From JANLVJ01 sp031363945 (lineage in GTDB: Bacteria > Bacteroidota > Bacteroidia > Sphingobacteriales > Sphingobacteriaceae), in NCBI GenBank assembly GCA_031363945.1, contig JANLVJ010000059.1:1-42653 (forward strand): a stretch of 42,653 bases of DNA, given 5' to 3'. Position 1 is the stretch's first letter; every line of letters begins with the position of its first letter. A program made the position numbers and the translations under genes. The notes under the pieces are model-generated. The model did not search any database. It worked only from the letters and a program-made list of their open reading frames with translations, and had not been told where the DNA came from. Below, one piece after another: positions 25,881 to 33,470 of this stretch.

Positions 25881-27023
25881 TTAAGTTGTGACTTTGAAAT
25901 TTTCTTTGATGTAACGTGCTGTTACATAAGCAGCGTCCAAATCAAAATTAATAATTGTTATGTGACCCATTTTTCGGTTTGGCCTGGTAATTTTTTTTCC
26001 ATATAAATGGATATAAACACCTTCAATTCCGCTTAAGAGCTCTATACCCTGATAACGGGCTGGTCCATCAAACCCAGGTTCACCCAGCACGTTGAGCATA
26101 ACAGCATTTGAGCGTGCCTTTGTAGAACCGAGGTGCAAATCTAGGATTGCCCGCAAATGCTGCTCATATTGAGAAACGTAATTTGCCTCAATCGTATGAT
26201 GTCCGCTATTATGAGGTCTGGGAGCAAGTTCGTTTACAATCAGTATTCCTTCTGCTGTCAGAAATAACTCTACAGCAAGCAGTCCCACCATTTTTAACTC
26301 TTCAATGATAGTAATGGCAAGCTCTCGTGCTTCGTTTTCAATTTTCTCTGATATCCGAGCAGGAGCAATAAGGTATTCTACAAGGTTTGCCGCTGAATTA
26401 AATTCCATCTCAACAACATCAAACGTTTTAATTTCTCCCCTTTCATTCCTAGCAACCAGAACAGAAAGTTCTTTGATAAATTCAACCCGCTTCTCTAAAA
26501 TACTGGGAACATCAAAAGCATGTATGATATCGGCTTCTGCATTCACATTGTAAACTCCCCGCCCGTCATACCCTGCCTTGCGACTCTTCATCACAGACGG
26601 GAACATAGAGCTAAAATCGTTTAACTGATTTTTTGCATCAATAAAAACAAATGGAGCGGTGGGAATAGAATGATCAATAAAAAATTGTTTTTGTAAGCCT
26701 TTATCCTGTATTAGTTCTATAATATGAGGCTGAGGAAAAACTTTAACCCCTTCTTTTTCTAAACGTTTTAAGGCGTTAACATTGACATTTTCAATTTCTA
26801 TCGTAACGATATCAAGTTGCTTTCCAAAATTGTAAACAGTTTCTTCATCCAAAAAACTTCCTGTTAAAAAGTTTTTGCAATAATTACTGCAGGAAGCATT
26901 TGGATCAGGATCAAGAATATACAATTCTAGTCCGTAATTCATTGCTGCCTGTATAAACATCAGGCCTAACTGACCTCCACCAAGGATACCCAGCTTTTGC
27001 CTGTCAAAGTTTTCTTTACTCAT
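25881..27023 (-). CDS. purK: N5-carboxyaminoimidazole ribonucleotide synthase
   Basis: A 380-residue ATP-grasp enzyme. It starts KLGILGGGQLGLMFIQAAMNYG, has PSVMKSRKAGYDGRGVYNV in the ATP-grasp region, ELSVLVARNERGEI, and the metal-binding IVNELAPRPHNSGHHTIEAN near residue 265. It makes N5-CAIR from AIR, bicarbonate and ATP for PurE. The first ATG (27023) fits the family. It is 41 nt after yqgE. Confidence 0.97.
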   Translation of the reverse strand: MSKENFDRQKLGILGGGQLGLMFIQAAMNYGLELYILDPDPNASCSNYCKNFLTGSFLDEETVYNFGKQLDIVTIEIENVNVNALKRLEKEGVKVFPQPHIIELIQDKGLQKQFFIDHSIPTAPFVFIDAKNQLNDFSSMFPSVMKSRKAGYDGRGVYNVNAEADIIHAFDVPSILEKRVEFIKELSVLVARNERGEIKTFDVVEMEFNSAANLVEYLIAPARISEKIENEARELAITIIEELKMVGLLAVELFLTAEGILIVNELAPRPHNSGHHTIEANYVSQYEQHLRAILDLHLGSTKARSNAVMLNVLGEPGFDGPARYQGIELLSGIEGVYIHLYGKKITRPNRKMGHITIINFDLDAAYVTARYIKENFKVTT

Positions 27024-27064
27024 AAGTTACGATTTATGAGAATTAGTACGGTGAAAATATTTGT

Positions 27065-27625
27065 CTAGTTTAAACTTGGATTTTCAGGGAAATTAACAAG
27101 GGGAGCAAATTTTTCACCCAAACTGATGACTGTTTCATTCCACAACTGCTTCTCAATATCGGCAAATATAAACTCACTTTTTGAATCAGAAACAATCCAG
27201 GCATTTTGTTTTATCTCAAGTTCTAGTTGCCCGGTACCCCAGCCTGAATAACCCAAAAAAAATTTTATTTCATTTTCAAGAACCTGACGTTTCTCAAAAA
27301 CAACCTTCAGTGATTCAAAACTTCCACCCCAATAAACACCCTTACTCACTTCAACCGCATCATAGATCTCATGTCCAAGGGTATGAACAAAATGAAGCGT
27401 GTCACTACCTACTGGACCTCCGGTATAAACCTGGTACTCATTATTTTCGAATTCGTCAATTAAATCGCTGAGTAAAAACCCGGATTTTTGATTTAAAACG
27501 AAACCAACTGTTCCTCTTACATTATGTTCGGCCAGATAAACCACAGATCGTTTAAAATTAGGGTCACTCATAAATGGCTCGGAAATAAGCAGTTTCCCAC
27601 TTGCGGCATTTTCAAAGCTTATCAT
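27065..27625 (-). CDS. YqgE/AlgH family protein
   Basis: The 186-residue protein has the classical UPF0301 opening SGKLLISEPFMSDPNFKRSVVYLAEHN and GTVGFVLNQKSG, then VYTGGPVGSDTLHFVH and FFLGYSGWGTGQLELEI. It is cytoplasmic. YqgE/AlgH proteins are widespread and probably regulatory, but no biochemical role is settled. It is divergent from pdxH and is the first gene of the yqgE-purK-pckA-fbp-purE stretch. Confidence 0.95.
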   Translation of the reverse strand: MISFENAASGKLLISEPFMSDPNFKRSVVYLAEHNVRGTVGFVLNQKSGFLLSDLIDEFENNEYQVYTGGPVGSDTLHFVHTLGHEIYDAVEVSKGVYWGGSFESLKVVFEKRQVLENEIKFFLGYSGWGTGQLELEIKQNAWIVSDSKSEFIFADIEKQLWNETVISLGEKFAPLVNFPENPSLN

Positions 27626-27732
27626 ATAAGAGAGATCATAGACTATTAAATGTTAGTTATAAAATTACAGTAATATGTTGATATGAAACCACGATTCACT
27701 GTTTAGCGTATTATCAAAACAAACGGATTGCG

Positions 27733-27740
27733 TATTTTTG
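27733..27740 (+). promoter_or_regulatory. Candidate -7 box (TATTTTTG) of pdxH
   Basis: The box matches TAnnTTTG and lies 16 nt before the pdxH ATG, implying a very short leader. A TTG at -33 was not found at standard spacing. Confidence 0.42.
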
Positions 27741-27756
27741 AAAAAAATATCAGTTA

Positions 27757-28404
27757 ATGTTAAAAGACTCAATTGAAAGCCTCAGAGAAGATTATAAAAA
27801 AAATAAACTTGACGAAAAAGACCTGCAGGCAGATCCGTTTGTTCAATTTGAGCAATGGTTTGAAGAGGCAAGGCAAGCAGGTTTGTACGAACCGAATGCC
27901 ATGAATCTTGCAACTGCTGATAAACGAGGCAAACCATCGGCCAGAATTGTCTTACTAAAAGGTTTCGATAAAGATGGTTTTCGGTTTTTTACAAATTACG
28001 AAAGTAAGAAAGGGCAGCAACTACTCGAAAATCCATTTGCAGCCCTCACATTTTTTTGGCCTGAACTTGAACGTCAGGTACGGATTGAAGGAGAAATTTC
28101 AAAAATCAGCGATGCTGACTCACGTGATTATTTTAATAAAAGGCCAAAAGGCAGTCAGATTGGTGCTATTATATCACCTCAAAGCAAAATAATTCCGAGC
28201 CGTGAATACCTTGAAGAGCGGCAACGTAAATTTGAGCTCGATCCGGCTGACACCATCTATACTAAACCTGAGCATTGGGGTGGTTTTGAACTTAAACCGG
28301 TACTGGTAGAGTTTTGGCAAGGTAGGTCAAGTCGCCTACATGACAGGCTTGAATTTAAATTAACTGCGCAAAATTCATGGGAAATAAGCCGTTTGGCGCC
28401 CTGA
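27757..28404 (+). CDS. pdxH: Pyridoxamine 5'-phosphate oxidase
   Basis: The 215-residue FMN enzyme fits PdxH length and motifs: DPFVQFEQWFEEA, SARIVLLKGFDKDGFRFFTNYESKKG, PFAALTFFWPELERQVRIEG, SQIGAIISPQS and the C-terminal FWQGRSSRLHDRLEF. It oxidises pyridoxamine or pyridoxine phosphate to pyridoxal phosphate. The ATG at 27757 matches the family start. kup follows 74 nt later on the same strand. Confidence 0.98.
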   Translation: MLKDSIESLREDYKKNKLDEKDLQADPFVQFEQWFEEARQAGLYEPNAMNLATADKRGKPSARIVLLKGFDKDGFRFFTNYESKKGQQLLENPFAALTFFWPELERQVRIEGEISKISDADSRDYFNKRPKGSQIGAIISPQSKIIPSREYLEERQRKFELDPADTIYTKPEHWGGFELKPVLVEFWQGRSSRLHDRLEFKLTAQNSWEISRLAP

Positions 28405-28449
28405 CGCTATTTAATTTGAAGAACACTCAATTTGTTACAAGTTAATAAG

Positions 28450-28457
28450 TATTTTTG
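28450..28457 (+). promoter_or_regulatory. Candidate -7 box (TATTTTTG) of kup
   Basis: It matches TAnnTTTG 21 nt before the kup ATG at 28479. It overlaps the TTG that opens the longer reading frame (28455), which argues that this TTG is not the start. A TTTG 15 nt upstream (28431-28434) is a poor -33 candidate because the spacing is short. Confidence 0.45.
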
Positions 28458-28478
28458 CTCCTAAATGATAATTTTTTA

Positions 28479-30440
28479 ATGAATTCAGTACAAAAAAAGA
28501 TTACAGCTGCCGGTTTACTCGTCACCTTGGGAATTATTTATGGCGATATCGGAACCTCGCCTTTATACGTTTTAAGAGCTGTTATCGGCACCCGCCCTGT
28601 CAGCGAATTACTGGTTTTAGGAGGCGTCTCCTGTATCTTCTGGACACTTACGCTACAGACGTCTGTTAAGTATATTTTCCTGACATTACAGGCTGATAAT
28701 CATGGTGAAGGTGGAATATTTTCACTTTACGCCCTGATCAGGAGGCATGGTAAATGGTTGGTCTGGCCCGCAATTATCGGAGCCGGAACGTTGCTTGCCG
28801 ACGGTATTATTACCCCTCCTATATCGGTTTCATCAGCCATTGAAGGTTTACAAATCTTATATCCCAATATTCATACTGTACCGATTGTTGTGGTAATCAT
28901 TACCCTGCTTTTCTTCTTTCAGAAATTCGGTACGAAGCTTGTCGGAAGTTCTTTTGGTCCGATCATGTTTATCTGGTTTGTAATGCTGGGAGTTCTGGGC
29001 CTGAATCAGGTTGTTACAAACCCATTTATACTGAAAGCTTTAAACCCGATCTATGCATTTGATCTGCTTACCAAATACCCACGTGGATTCTGGTTACTTG
29101 GTTCAGTTTTTCTATGTACAACAGGGGCTGAAGCATTATACTCTGATCTTGGGCATTGTGGCAAGGAAAACATACGCATTAGCTGGATATTGGTAAAGAC
29201 TACTCTTGTAATCAATTATTTTGGTCAGGCAGCCTGGATTTTAAGACAGCATGGAACTCTGGGTGATAAAAACCCATTTTATGCCATGATGCCAACCTGG
29301 TTCCTGTTTTTCGGTATCCTGATCGCGACCGCAGCAACAATTATTGCCAGCCAGGCATTGATAAGCGGTTCATTTACGCTTATTTCAGAAGCCTTGAGTT
29401 TGAATTTCTGGCCCCGGGTATCTGTGAAGAACCCAACGAATTTAAAGGGACAGATATATATACCTAGTATTAACTGGATTCTTTGGGCTGGATGCATCGC
29501 TGTGCAGCTTTATTTTAAACAATCATCAAATATGGAAGCGGCGTATGGCTTCTCTATCACTATTGCAATGTTAATGACGACAATTTTATTGTCAAGATTC
29601 CTGCTTTATATTAAAAAAGTGCCAATCTGGATTGTGGCAGTATTTTTACTGATCTTTTGCAGTATTGAGTCAGCGTTTTTTATTGCCAACGTCGCCAAGA
29701 TCACCCAACGATGGATGTTCCTGTTCTTTGAATTTGGCATAATTTTTACCATGTGGATCTGGTATACGGCCCGTAAAATCAATAACCGGTTTCTGCATTT
29801 CGTAAATATCGAAGATTACCTGGGCAAACTTAACCAGCTAACTGAAGACACAGATATTCCAAAATATGCAACCCATCTTGTTTACCTGACAAAGGCAAAC
29901 AATGATTTTGAAATTGAGCAAAAGGTGTTGAATTCAATATTTGCAAAAAAACCCAAGAGAGCTGATGTTTACTGGTTTGTGCATATTGACCGTACAAATG
30001 AGCCATATACTATGGAATACAGTGTAAATCAGATGGATCAGTTTAATGTTGTCAAAATAAACCTTAAACTTGGATTCAGAATACAACCACGCGTAAATGT
30101 ATTTTTTAGAAATGTAGTCGAAAATATGGTTAAGAATGGAGAAATCCAGCTTGAAAGTAAATATGACCCGCATAACCAGTATAATCCAAATCCTGATTTT
30201 AAATTTATCGTACTAGAAAAATTCCTGAGTTATGAGAATGAAATGGGTCTTAAAGAAGGCTTTATTTTAAATTCCTATTTCTTCCTCAAAAAAATGGCGC
30301 AAACCGAAGAAAAAACCTTCGGGCTTGATACAAGCGATGTTTTTGTCGAAAAAGTACCTTACGTCGTTAAAGCAGCAAAACCTATTCAGATACGCAGGGT
30401 AGACATTCAACGTCAGCCCCATCGCGTTCAAGAACATTAA
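28479..30440 (+). CDS. kup: Kup/Trk-type low-affinity potassium transporter
   Basis: 653 residues from ATG 28479. The start of the membrane domain, AAGLLVTLGIIYGDIGTSPLYV, is the KUP signature. About twelve membrane helices fill residues 10-430, including HGEGGIFSLYALIRR, GAGTLLADGIITPPISVSSA and TTGAEALYSDLGHCGK. The last 200 residues form a cytoplasmic domain. It imports K+ with protons at the inner membrane. The upstream TTG at 28455 opens the frame but overlaps a promoter-like box. The GNAT gene begins 12 nt later. Confidence 0.97.
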   Translation: MNSVQKKITAAGLLVTLGIIYGDIGTSPLYVLRAVIGTRPVSELLVLGGVSCIFWTLTLQTSVKYIFLTLQADNHGEGGIFSLYALIRRHGKWLVWPAIIGAGTLLADGIITPPISVSSAIEGLQILYPNIHTVPIVVVIITLLFFFQKFGTKLVGSSFGPIMFIWFVMLGVLGLNQVVTNPFILKALNPIYAFDLLTKYPRGFWLLGSVFLCTTGAEALYSDLGHCGKENIRISWILVKTTLVINYFGQAAWILRQHGTLGDKNPFYAMMPTWFLFFGILIATAATIIASQALISGSFTLISEALSLNFWPRVSVKNPTNLKGQIYIPSINWILWAGCIAVQLYFKQSSNMEAAYGFSITIAMLMTTILLSRFLLYIKKVPIWIVAVFLLIFCSIESAFFIANVAKITQRWMFLFFEFGIIFTMWIWYTARKINNRFLHFVNIEDYLGKLNQLTEDTDIPKYATHLVYLTKANNDFEIEQKVLNSIFAKKPKRADVYWFVHIDRTNEPYTMEYSVNQMDQFNVVKINLKLGFRIQPRVNVFFRNVVENMVKNGEIQLESKYDPHNQYNPNPDFKFIVLEKFLSYENEMGLKEGFILNSYFFLKKMAQTEEKTFGLDTSDVFVEKVPYVVKAAKPIQIRRVDIQRQPHRVQEH

Positions 30441-30452
30441 AACGCTTTTCGG

Positions 30453-30902
30453 GTGATTTATACGATCAAAGAAATAACTGTTGACCAGACCAGACCTTTA
30501 CGCCATTCGGTATTGAGGCCTGGTTTACCTGTTGAAAGTGTTATCTATACAGAAGATAGCCAGAAGGAATCACTGCACTTCGGACTTTATATTGATGAAC
30601 TACTTGTTACTGTTGCAAGTTTCTATAAACTGTCAAATTCGCTCTTCCCAGCTCTCTGTCAGTACCAGTTAAGGGGTATGGCAACTGACCCGGCTTTCAG
30701 AAATAAAAATGCTGGTAACATGTTATTAAACTATGCGATCTGCAGACTTAAAGAAATCAATGCCGACCTATTGTGGTGCAACGGCCGGCTTGTAGCTCAA
30801 AGCTTTTACGAAAGACTTGATTTTAAGACAATTGGAGAAATGTTTCTGTCAGTCGAGATACCGCATAAAGTGATGTGGCTGGCACTGAGACAAAATTTAT
30901 AA
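30453..30902 (+). CDS. GNAT family N-acetyltransferase
   Basis: The 149-residue protein starts at GTG (30453). The acetyl-CoA loop is seen in QLRGMATDPAFRNKNAGNMLLNYA (Arg/Asn-rich variant of the R/QxxGxG/A motif), preceded by LHFGLYIDELLVTVASFYKL and followed by LWCNGRLVAQSFYERLDFKTIGE. The acceptor substrate is unknown. It is co-oriented with kup, 12 nt away, and ends only 6 nt from the convergent protease gene. Confidence 0.88.
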   Translation: MIYTIKEITVDQTRPLRHSVLRPGLPVESVIYTEDSQKESLHFGLYIDELLVTVASFYKLSNSLFPALCQYQLRGMATDPAFRNKNAGNMLLNYAICRLKEINADLLWCNGRLVAQSFYERLDFKTIGEMFLSVEIPHKVMWLALRQNL

Positions 30903-30908
30903 TGAGTC

Positions 30909-32012
30909 TCAATTGTAAGCACGAACTACAAAAACAAAATCCTGAAGTTTCTTTACTTGCTGTTGACGGCGAATGCCAACAAGAGCAGTATTTTTCACTC
31001 TCATAGGAAGTGTGATCTTATGATGAATGCTATCGTTCTTAGGGTCATTCAACGCCTTAACCAGGTAAGAAGAGCGAATTGCAAATGCAACCCCATCAAC
31101 CTGAGTTTGCCTGCCGCTAATAATGCCCAGAATATCACCCTTATTATCGAGCACTGGTCCACCACTGTTACCTGGATTAACGGGAATTGATAACTGATAA
31201 TTGATTGTATCACCTTTATACCCCGTTGCAGATGACATATACCCTTCATTGTAAACAATTTCATCACGTGGAAATCCAAGTGTGAATACCTGTTCACCAA
31301 GTTCAGGCTGTACCCGTCTGAAACTATAAGGTAGTGGGCCAGATGAATGGTAGGTGCTATCTTTAATTTGAAGTATAGCCAGATCATAGCCCTGGTTTTT
31401 GTATACAACAGCAGTTTTATAAATCATACCGTTATTACTTTCTACAGAAACAGAGTCTGAACCATCAACAACGTGAAAATTTGTAACCAGATACCCCTTG
31501 CTATCAATCAGGAATCCAGTACCACCGAAGTTAACTGACTTTGGTACCGTATTAGAGCTGTGCCCGAGTTTAGAAATTAAAACATGCTGGCTATTTTTGA
31601 TGCCTTCCATATCTCTTTTCAATGCACGAACCTGAGTCGACTGACCTTCCATTTTTAGCAGATTCATAAAAATCATACTACCCGAAATTGCAAGAATCAG
31701 TACTGAGGCAGCCACAGCCAGACCTACACGATGCTTTTTCCATAGCTGGTAGAATTTAGTTTCCTGCGGCAAATATTGGTTAGTAAGTTCAGCGAGCGGA
31801 AGCTCAGCGTGAAATTTATTTAACGTAGCTAGTAATGACTTACGTTTACCGTATTCAGTGAGAACACCAGTAAAGGCACGTTGTCTTTCAACTTTACTTT
31901 TTAATGAAGCGTCGTTTGACAGAAGCATCTCAAAATGAGAAAATTCTTCAGGGGTCATATCTCCGGTCAGGTAGCGTTCAATCCAATAAAAAACTTCATT
32001 ATCCAAATCCAT
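30909..32012 (-). CDS. Membrane anti-sigma-like protein fused to an extracytoplasmic trypsin-type protease
   Basis: 367 residues. Residues 1-60 (FYWIERYLTGDMTPEEFSHFE and LSNDASLKSKVERQRAF) have the look of the N-terminal anti-sigma segment of Bacteroidota membrane anti-sigma factors. One membrane helix spans about 96-118 (VGLAVAASVLILAISGSMIF). A short coiled linker precedes an S1C/Deg-like trypsin domain with an intact triad: H180 in VTNFHVVDG, D210 in GYDLAILQI and S283 in GNSGGPV, plus GTGFLIDSKGYL and LGFPRDE. No PDZ domain follows. The topology would place the sigma-binding end in the cytoplasm and the protease in the periplasm. The gene lies 23 nt after the ECF sigma gene, the usual place of its anti-sigma factor. 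The protease domain is certain; the anti-sigma role is inferred. Confidence 0.83.
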   Translation of the reverse strand: MDLDNEVFYWIERYLTGDMTPEEFSHFEMLLSNDASLKSKVERQRAFTGVLTEYGKRKSLLATLNKFHAELPLAELTNQYLPQETKFYQLWKKHRVGLAVAASVLILAISGSMIFMNLLKMEGQSTQVRALKRDMEGIKNSQHVLISKLGHSSNTVPKSVNFGGTGFLIDSKGYLVTNFHVVDGSDSVSVESNNGMIYKTAVVYKNQGYDLAILQIKDSTYHSSGPLPYSFRRVQPELGEQVFTLGFPRDEIVYNEGYMSSATGYKGDTINYQLSIPVNPGNSGGPVLDNKGDILGIISGRQTQVDGVAFAIRSSYLVKALNDPKNDSIHHKITLPMRVKNTALVGIRRQQQVKKLQDFVFVVRAYN

Positions 32013-32035
32013 ATCTATCTCACACTAAGAAATGC

Positions 32036-32614
32036 TTATTCGCCTATATACTCAGCGAAAAATAATTTTTTTAACCGCATCAGACATTTGTACTTCTGAG
32101 TTTTGGCATTATCGGTATTTGTATATCCAAATTTTTCAGTAATCTGGATCATTGACTGCTCATGCATGTAAAAGTCTTCAATCAAGGTTTTGCAGGGTTC
32201 CCCTAATTTCTCAAGTGCAATACCCATCGCCAGAAAGTTTTCTTCTTTCTTGTGATGAAGGTCAAGCTCGTCATCATGCGCACCTATTTCTTCAAAATCT
32301 TTGACCTCTCCTGAAAAACGTGTCTTTACCTGTAAACGTTTCAGCCAAAGTCTTCTGCTGACTGAATAAATAAAGGTTTTTAATTTACTGTTTAATTCAA
32401 ATGTACCCCTATAAATCTTTTCACACAGAACGATAATGGTTTCCTGATATACGTCTTTGGCATCCTGTTCAGATCCACTGTTCATAAGCACAAATTGCAA
32501 TATCATTGGATAATGCAGTTTATACAACTGACTAAGAACTTTCTCAGACTGCTGGTAAATACCTTCAATAAATTGTGAATCAGATATCGTTGATTCCTTA
32601 ATCCTATTGCCCAA
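32036..32614 (-). CDS. ECF-type RNA polymerase sigma factor
   Basis: 192 residues. Region 2 reads LSQLYKLHYPMILQFVLMNSGSEQDAKDVYQETIIVLCEKIY, then KLKTFIYSVSRRLWLKR. Region 4 reads EKLGEPCKTLIEDFYMHEQSMIQITEKFGYTNTDNAKTQKYKCLMRLKKLF, a helix-turn-helix with the Bacteroidota NAKTQKYKC ending. There is no ATG before region 2; the TTG at 32614 is taken as start, though the frame stays open further upstream and initiation is uncertain. It redirects RNA polymerase to a few promoters, likely in response to envelope signals through the membrane protein encoded next. A copy of the GGGTTAC motif lies just upstream. Confidence 0.92.
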   Translation of the reverse strand: MGNRIKESTISDSQFIEGIYQQSEKVLSQLYKLHYPMILQFVLMNSGSEQDAKDVYQETIIVLCEKIYRGTFELNSKLKTFIYSVSRRLWLKRLQVKTRFSGEVKDFEEIGAHDDELDLHHKKEENFLAMGIALEKLGEPCKTLIEDFYMHEQSMIQITEKFGYTNTDNAKTQKYKCLMRLKKLFFAEYIGE

Positions 32615-32644
32615 ATTAATACAGATTATTCGAAATAGTAACCC
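32615..32644 (-). promoter_or_regulatory. Shared GGGTTAC-N11-ATCTGTATTAAT motif before the ECF sigma gene
   Basis: Minus strand: GGGTTAC at 32644-32638, 11 nt, then ATCTGTATTAAT at 32626-32615. Both parts and the spacing are identical to the region before the second lipoprotein (33065-33094). It would make the sigma gene autoregulated. The geometry places the expected transcription start at or just inside the assumed TTG codon, so either translation begins later or the transcript is nearly leaderless. Confidence 0.6.
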
Positions 32645-32670
32645 AAGCTTTAAAAAATATTTCAGTAAGA

Positions 32671-32706
32671 GGGTTACCTTATAGCATTTTTTAGAATCAA
32701 TACACG
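32671..32706 (+). promoter_or_regulatory. GGGTTACCT / ATCAATACA promoter-like motif, first lipoprotein
   Basis: GGGTTACCT at 32671-32679 and AATCAATACACG ending at 32706 resemble the pair before the second lipoprotein, with one extra base in the spacer. It ends about 45 nt before the ATG. It faces away from the matching motif of the sigma gene, 26 nt apart. Confidence 0.55.
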
Positions 32707-32750
32707 TAAATCCAAATCTCGCATTATTAAACCAAAAAAATCAGGAAATT

Positions 32751-32963
32751 ATGAAAAATGCATTTAAAGTTGTAGCAGTAGCAGTAGCATTATCATTCAG
32801 CTTTGCCGCTTGTAATTCAAACAAATCAGCTGGTTCAACTGATTCTACTTCAACTTCAACAACAAAGGTTGATTCTACTATAGTATCCAAGCCAGATACT
32901 ACTAAGAAAGTAATTATTGACACTGTTAAGAAGATAGATACTGCTAAAAAAGGAAAAATGTAA
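32751..32963 (+). CDS. Small Lys/Asp/Ser/Thr-rich lipoprotein, copy 1
   Basis: 70 residues. The N-terminus MKNAFKVVAVAVALSFSFAAC is a lipoprotein signal peptide with a lipobox-like FAAC (Cys21). The mature part is low complexity, rich in S, T, D and K, with repeated VDST/VDT-KK elements (TKVDSTIVSK, VIIDTVKKIDTAKKGKM). It is probably anchored to the inner or outer membrane facing the periplasm. The second gene 155 nt downstream is a clear paralogue with the same ending KKGKM. No domain family was recognised; a role in envelope stress is inferred only from its neighbours and shared promoter motif. It is followed by a terminator. Confidence 0.85.
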   Translation: MKNAFKVVAVAVALSFSFAACNSNKSAGSTDSTSTSTTKVDSTIVSKPDTTKKVIIDTVKKIDTAKKGKM

Positions 32964-32977
32964 TACTCAAATTGCTT

Positions 32978-33020
32978 AAAGAGCTCCGTAGTTCGTTTTT
33001 CGGGGCTCTTTTAGTTTTAA
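32978..33020 (+). terminator. Rho-independent terminator after lipoprotein copy 1
   Basis: AAAGAGCTCCG (32978-32988) pairs with CGGGGCTCTTT (33001-33011), one G-U pair, 12-nt loop, followed by a T-rich tail. It shows that the two lipoprotein genes are separate transcription units. Confidence 0.85.
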
Positions 33021-33064
33021 CCAACCATCGGATTAAAAATTATTTACATAAATAAAAATTTAGT

Positions 33065-33097
33065 GGGTTACCTAATAGGTGCATCTGTATTAATACA
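33065..33097 (+). promoter_or_regulatory. GGGTTACCT / ATTAATACA promoter-like motif, second lipoprotein
   Basis: GGGTTACCT at 33065-33073 and ATCTGTATTAATACA at 33083-33097; the first part and ATCTGTATTAAT recur at the same spacing before the sigma gene. It ends 21 nt before the ATG. Its location fits a -35/-10 pair recognised by the ECF sigma factor. Confidence 0.6.
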
Positions 33098-33118
33098 TAG
33101 ATTAACTAACGATATAAC

Positions 33119-33346
33119 ATGAAAAACTCATTCAAAATTGCTGCTTTAGCTCTAGCAGTATCTTTCTCTTTTGCAGCTTGTAACAGCGCAAATAAATCTT
33201 CATCTGCTACTGACTCTGCTGCTAATGCAACCAAAGTTGATTCTACAGCTGCTGCCGCTTCTGTAAAGGTTGATTCTACTAAGAAAGATTCTTCTAAGAA
33301 AGTTGATTCAGTAAAGAAAGACACTTCTAAGAAAGGTAAAATGTAA
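33119..33346 (+). CDS. Small Lys/Asp/Ser-rich lipoprotein, copy 2
   Basis: 75 residues, paralogous to the preceding gene. The signal peptide MKNSFKIAALALAVSFSFAAC ends in the same lipobox-like FAAC. The mature part contains the Ala/Ser stretch TDSAANATKVDSTAAAASV, then short Lys-Lys-Asp-Ser blocks (VDSTKK, DSSKK, VDSVKK, DTSKKGKM) in near-regular register. The alternating charged pattern suggests an extended or coiled periplasmic tether, but no family was recognised. It has its own promoter-like motif and terminator. Confidence 0.85.
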   Translation: MKNSFKIAALALAVSFSFAACNSANKSSSATDSAANATKVDSTAAAASVKVDSTKKDSSKKVDSVKKDTSKKGKM

Positions 33347-33370
33347 TTCATTACATTTTCCTTTTAGCGT

Positions 33371-33406
33371 AAAAAACCCCGGTCTGCAAGCATACCGGGG
33401 TTTTTT
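33371..33406. terminator. Bidirectional terminator between lipoprotein copy 2 and the RND gene
   Basis: AAAAAACCCCGGT (33371-33383) and ACCGGGGTTTTTT (33394-33406) form a perfect 13-bp stem with a 10-nt loop. T runs lie on the 3' side in both directions, so it serves both the plus-strand lipoprotein and the minus-strand efflux operon. Confidence 0.9.
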
Positions 33407-33470
33407 AGTACTATCAATTTGCCAGGTTTAATTCAGAATAGAAAAATTCAGGCAACACAAACCTAATTGA

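Noticed and set aside
32741..33351. Open frames on the minus strand opposite both lipoprotein genes (60 and 81 codons)
   Set aside because: They mirror the low-complexity Ser/Asp/Lys codons of the plus-strand genes, have no start context, and the plus-strand genes have signal peptides, promoter motifs and terminators.
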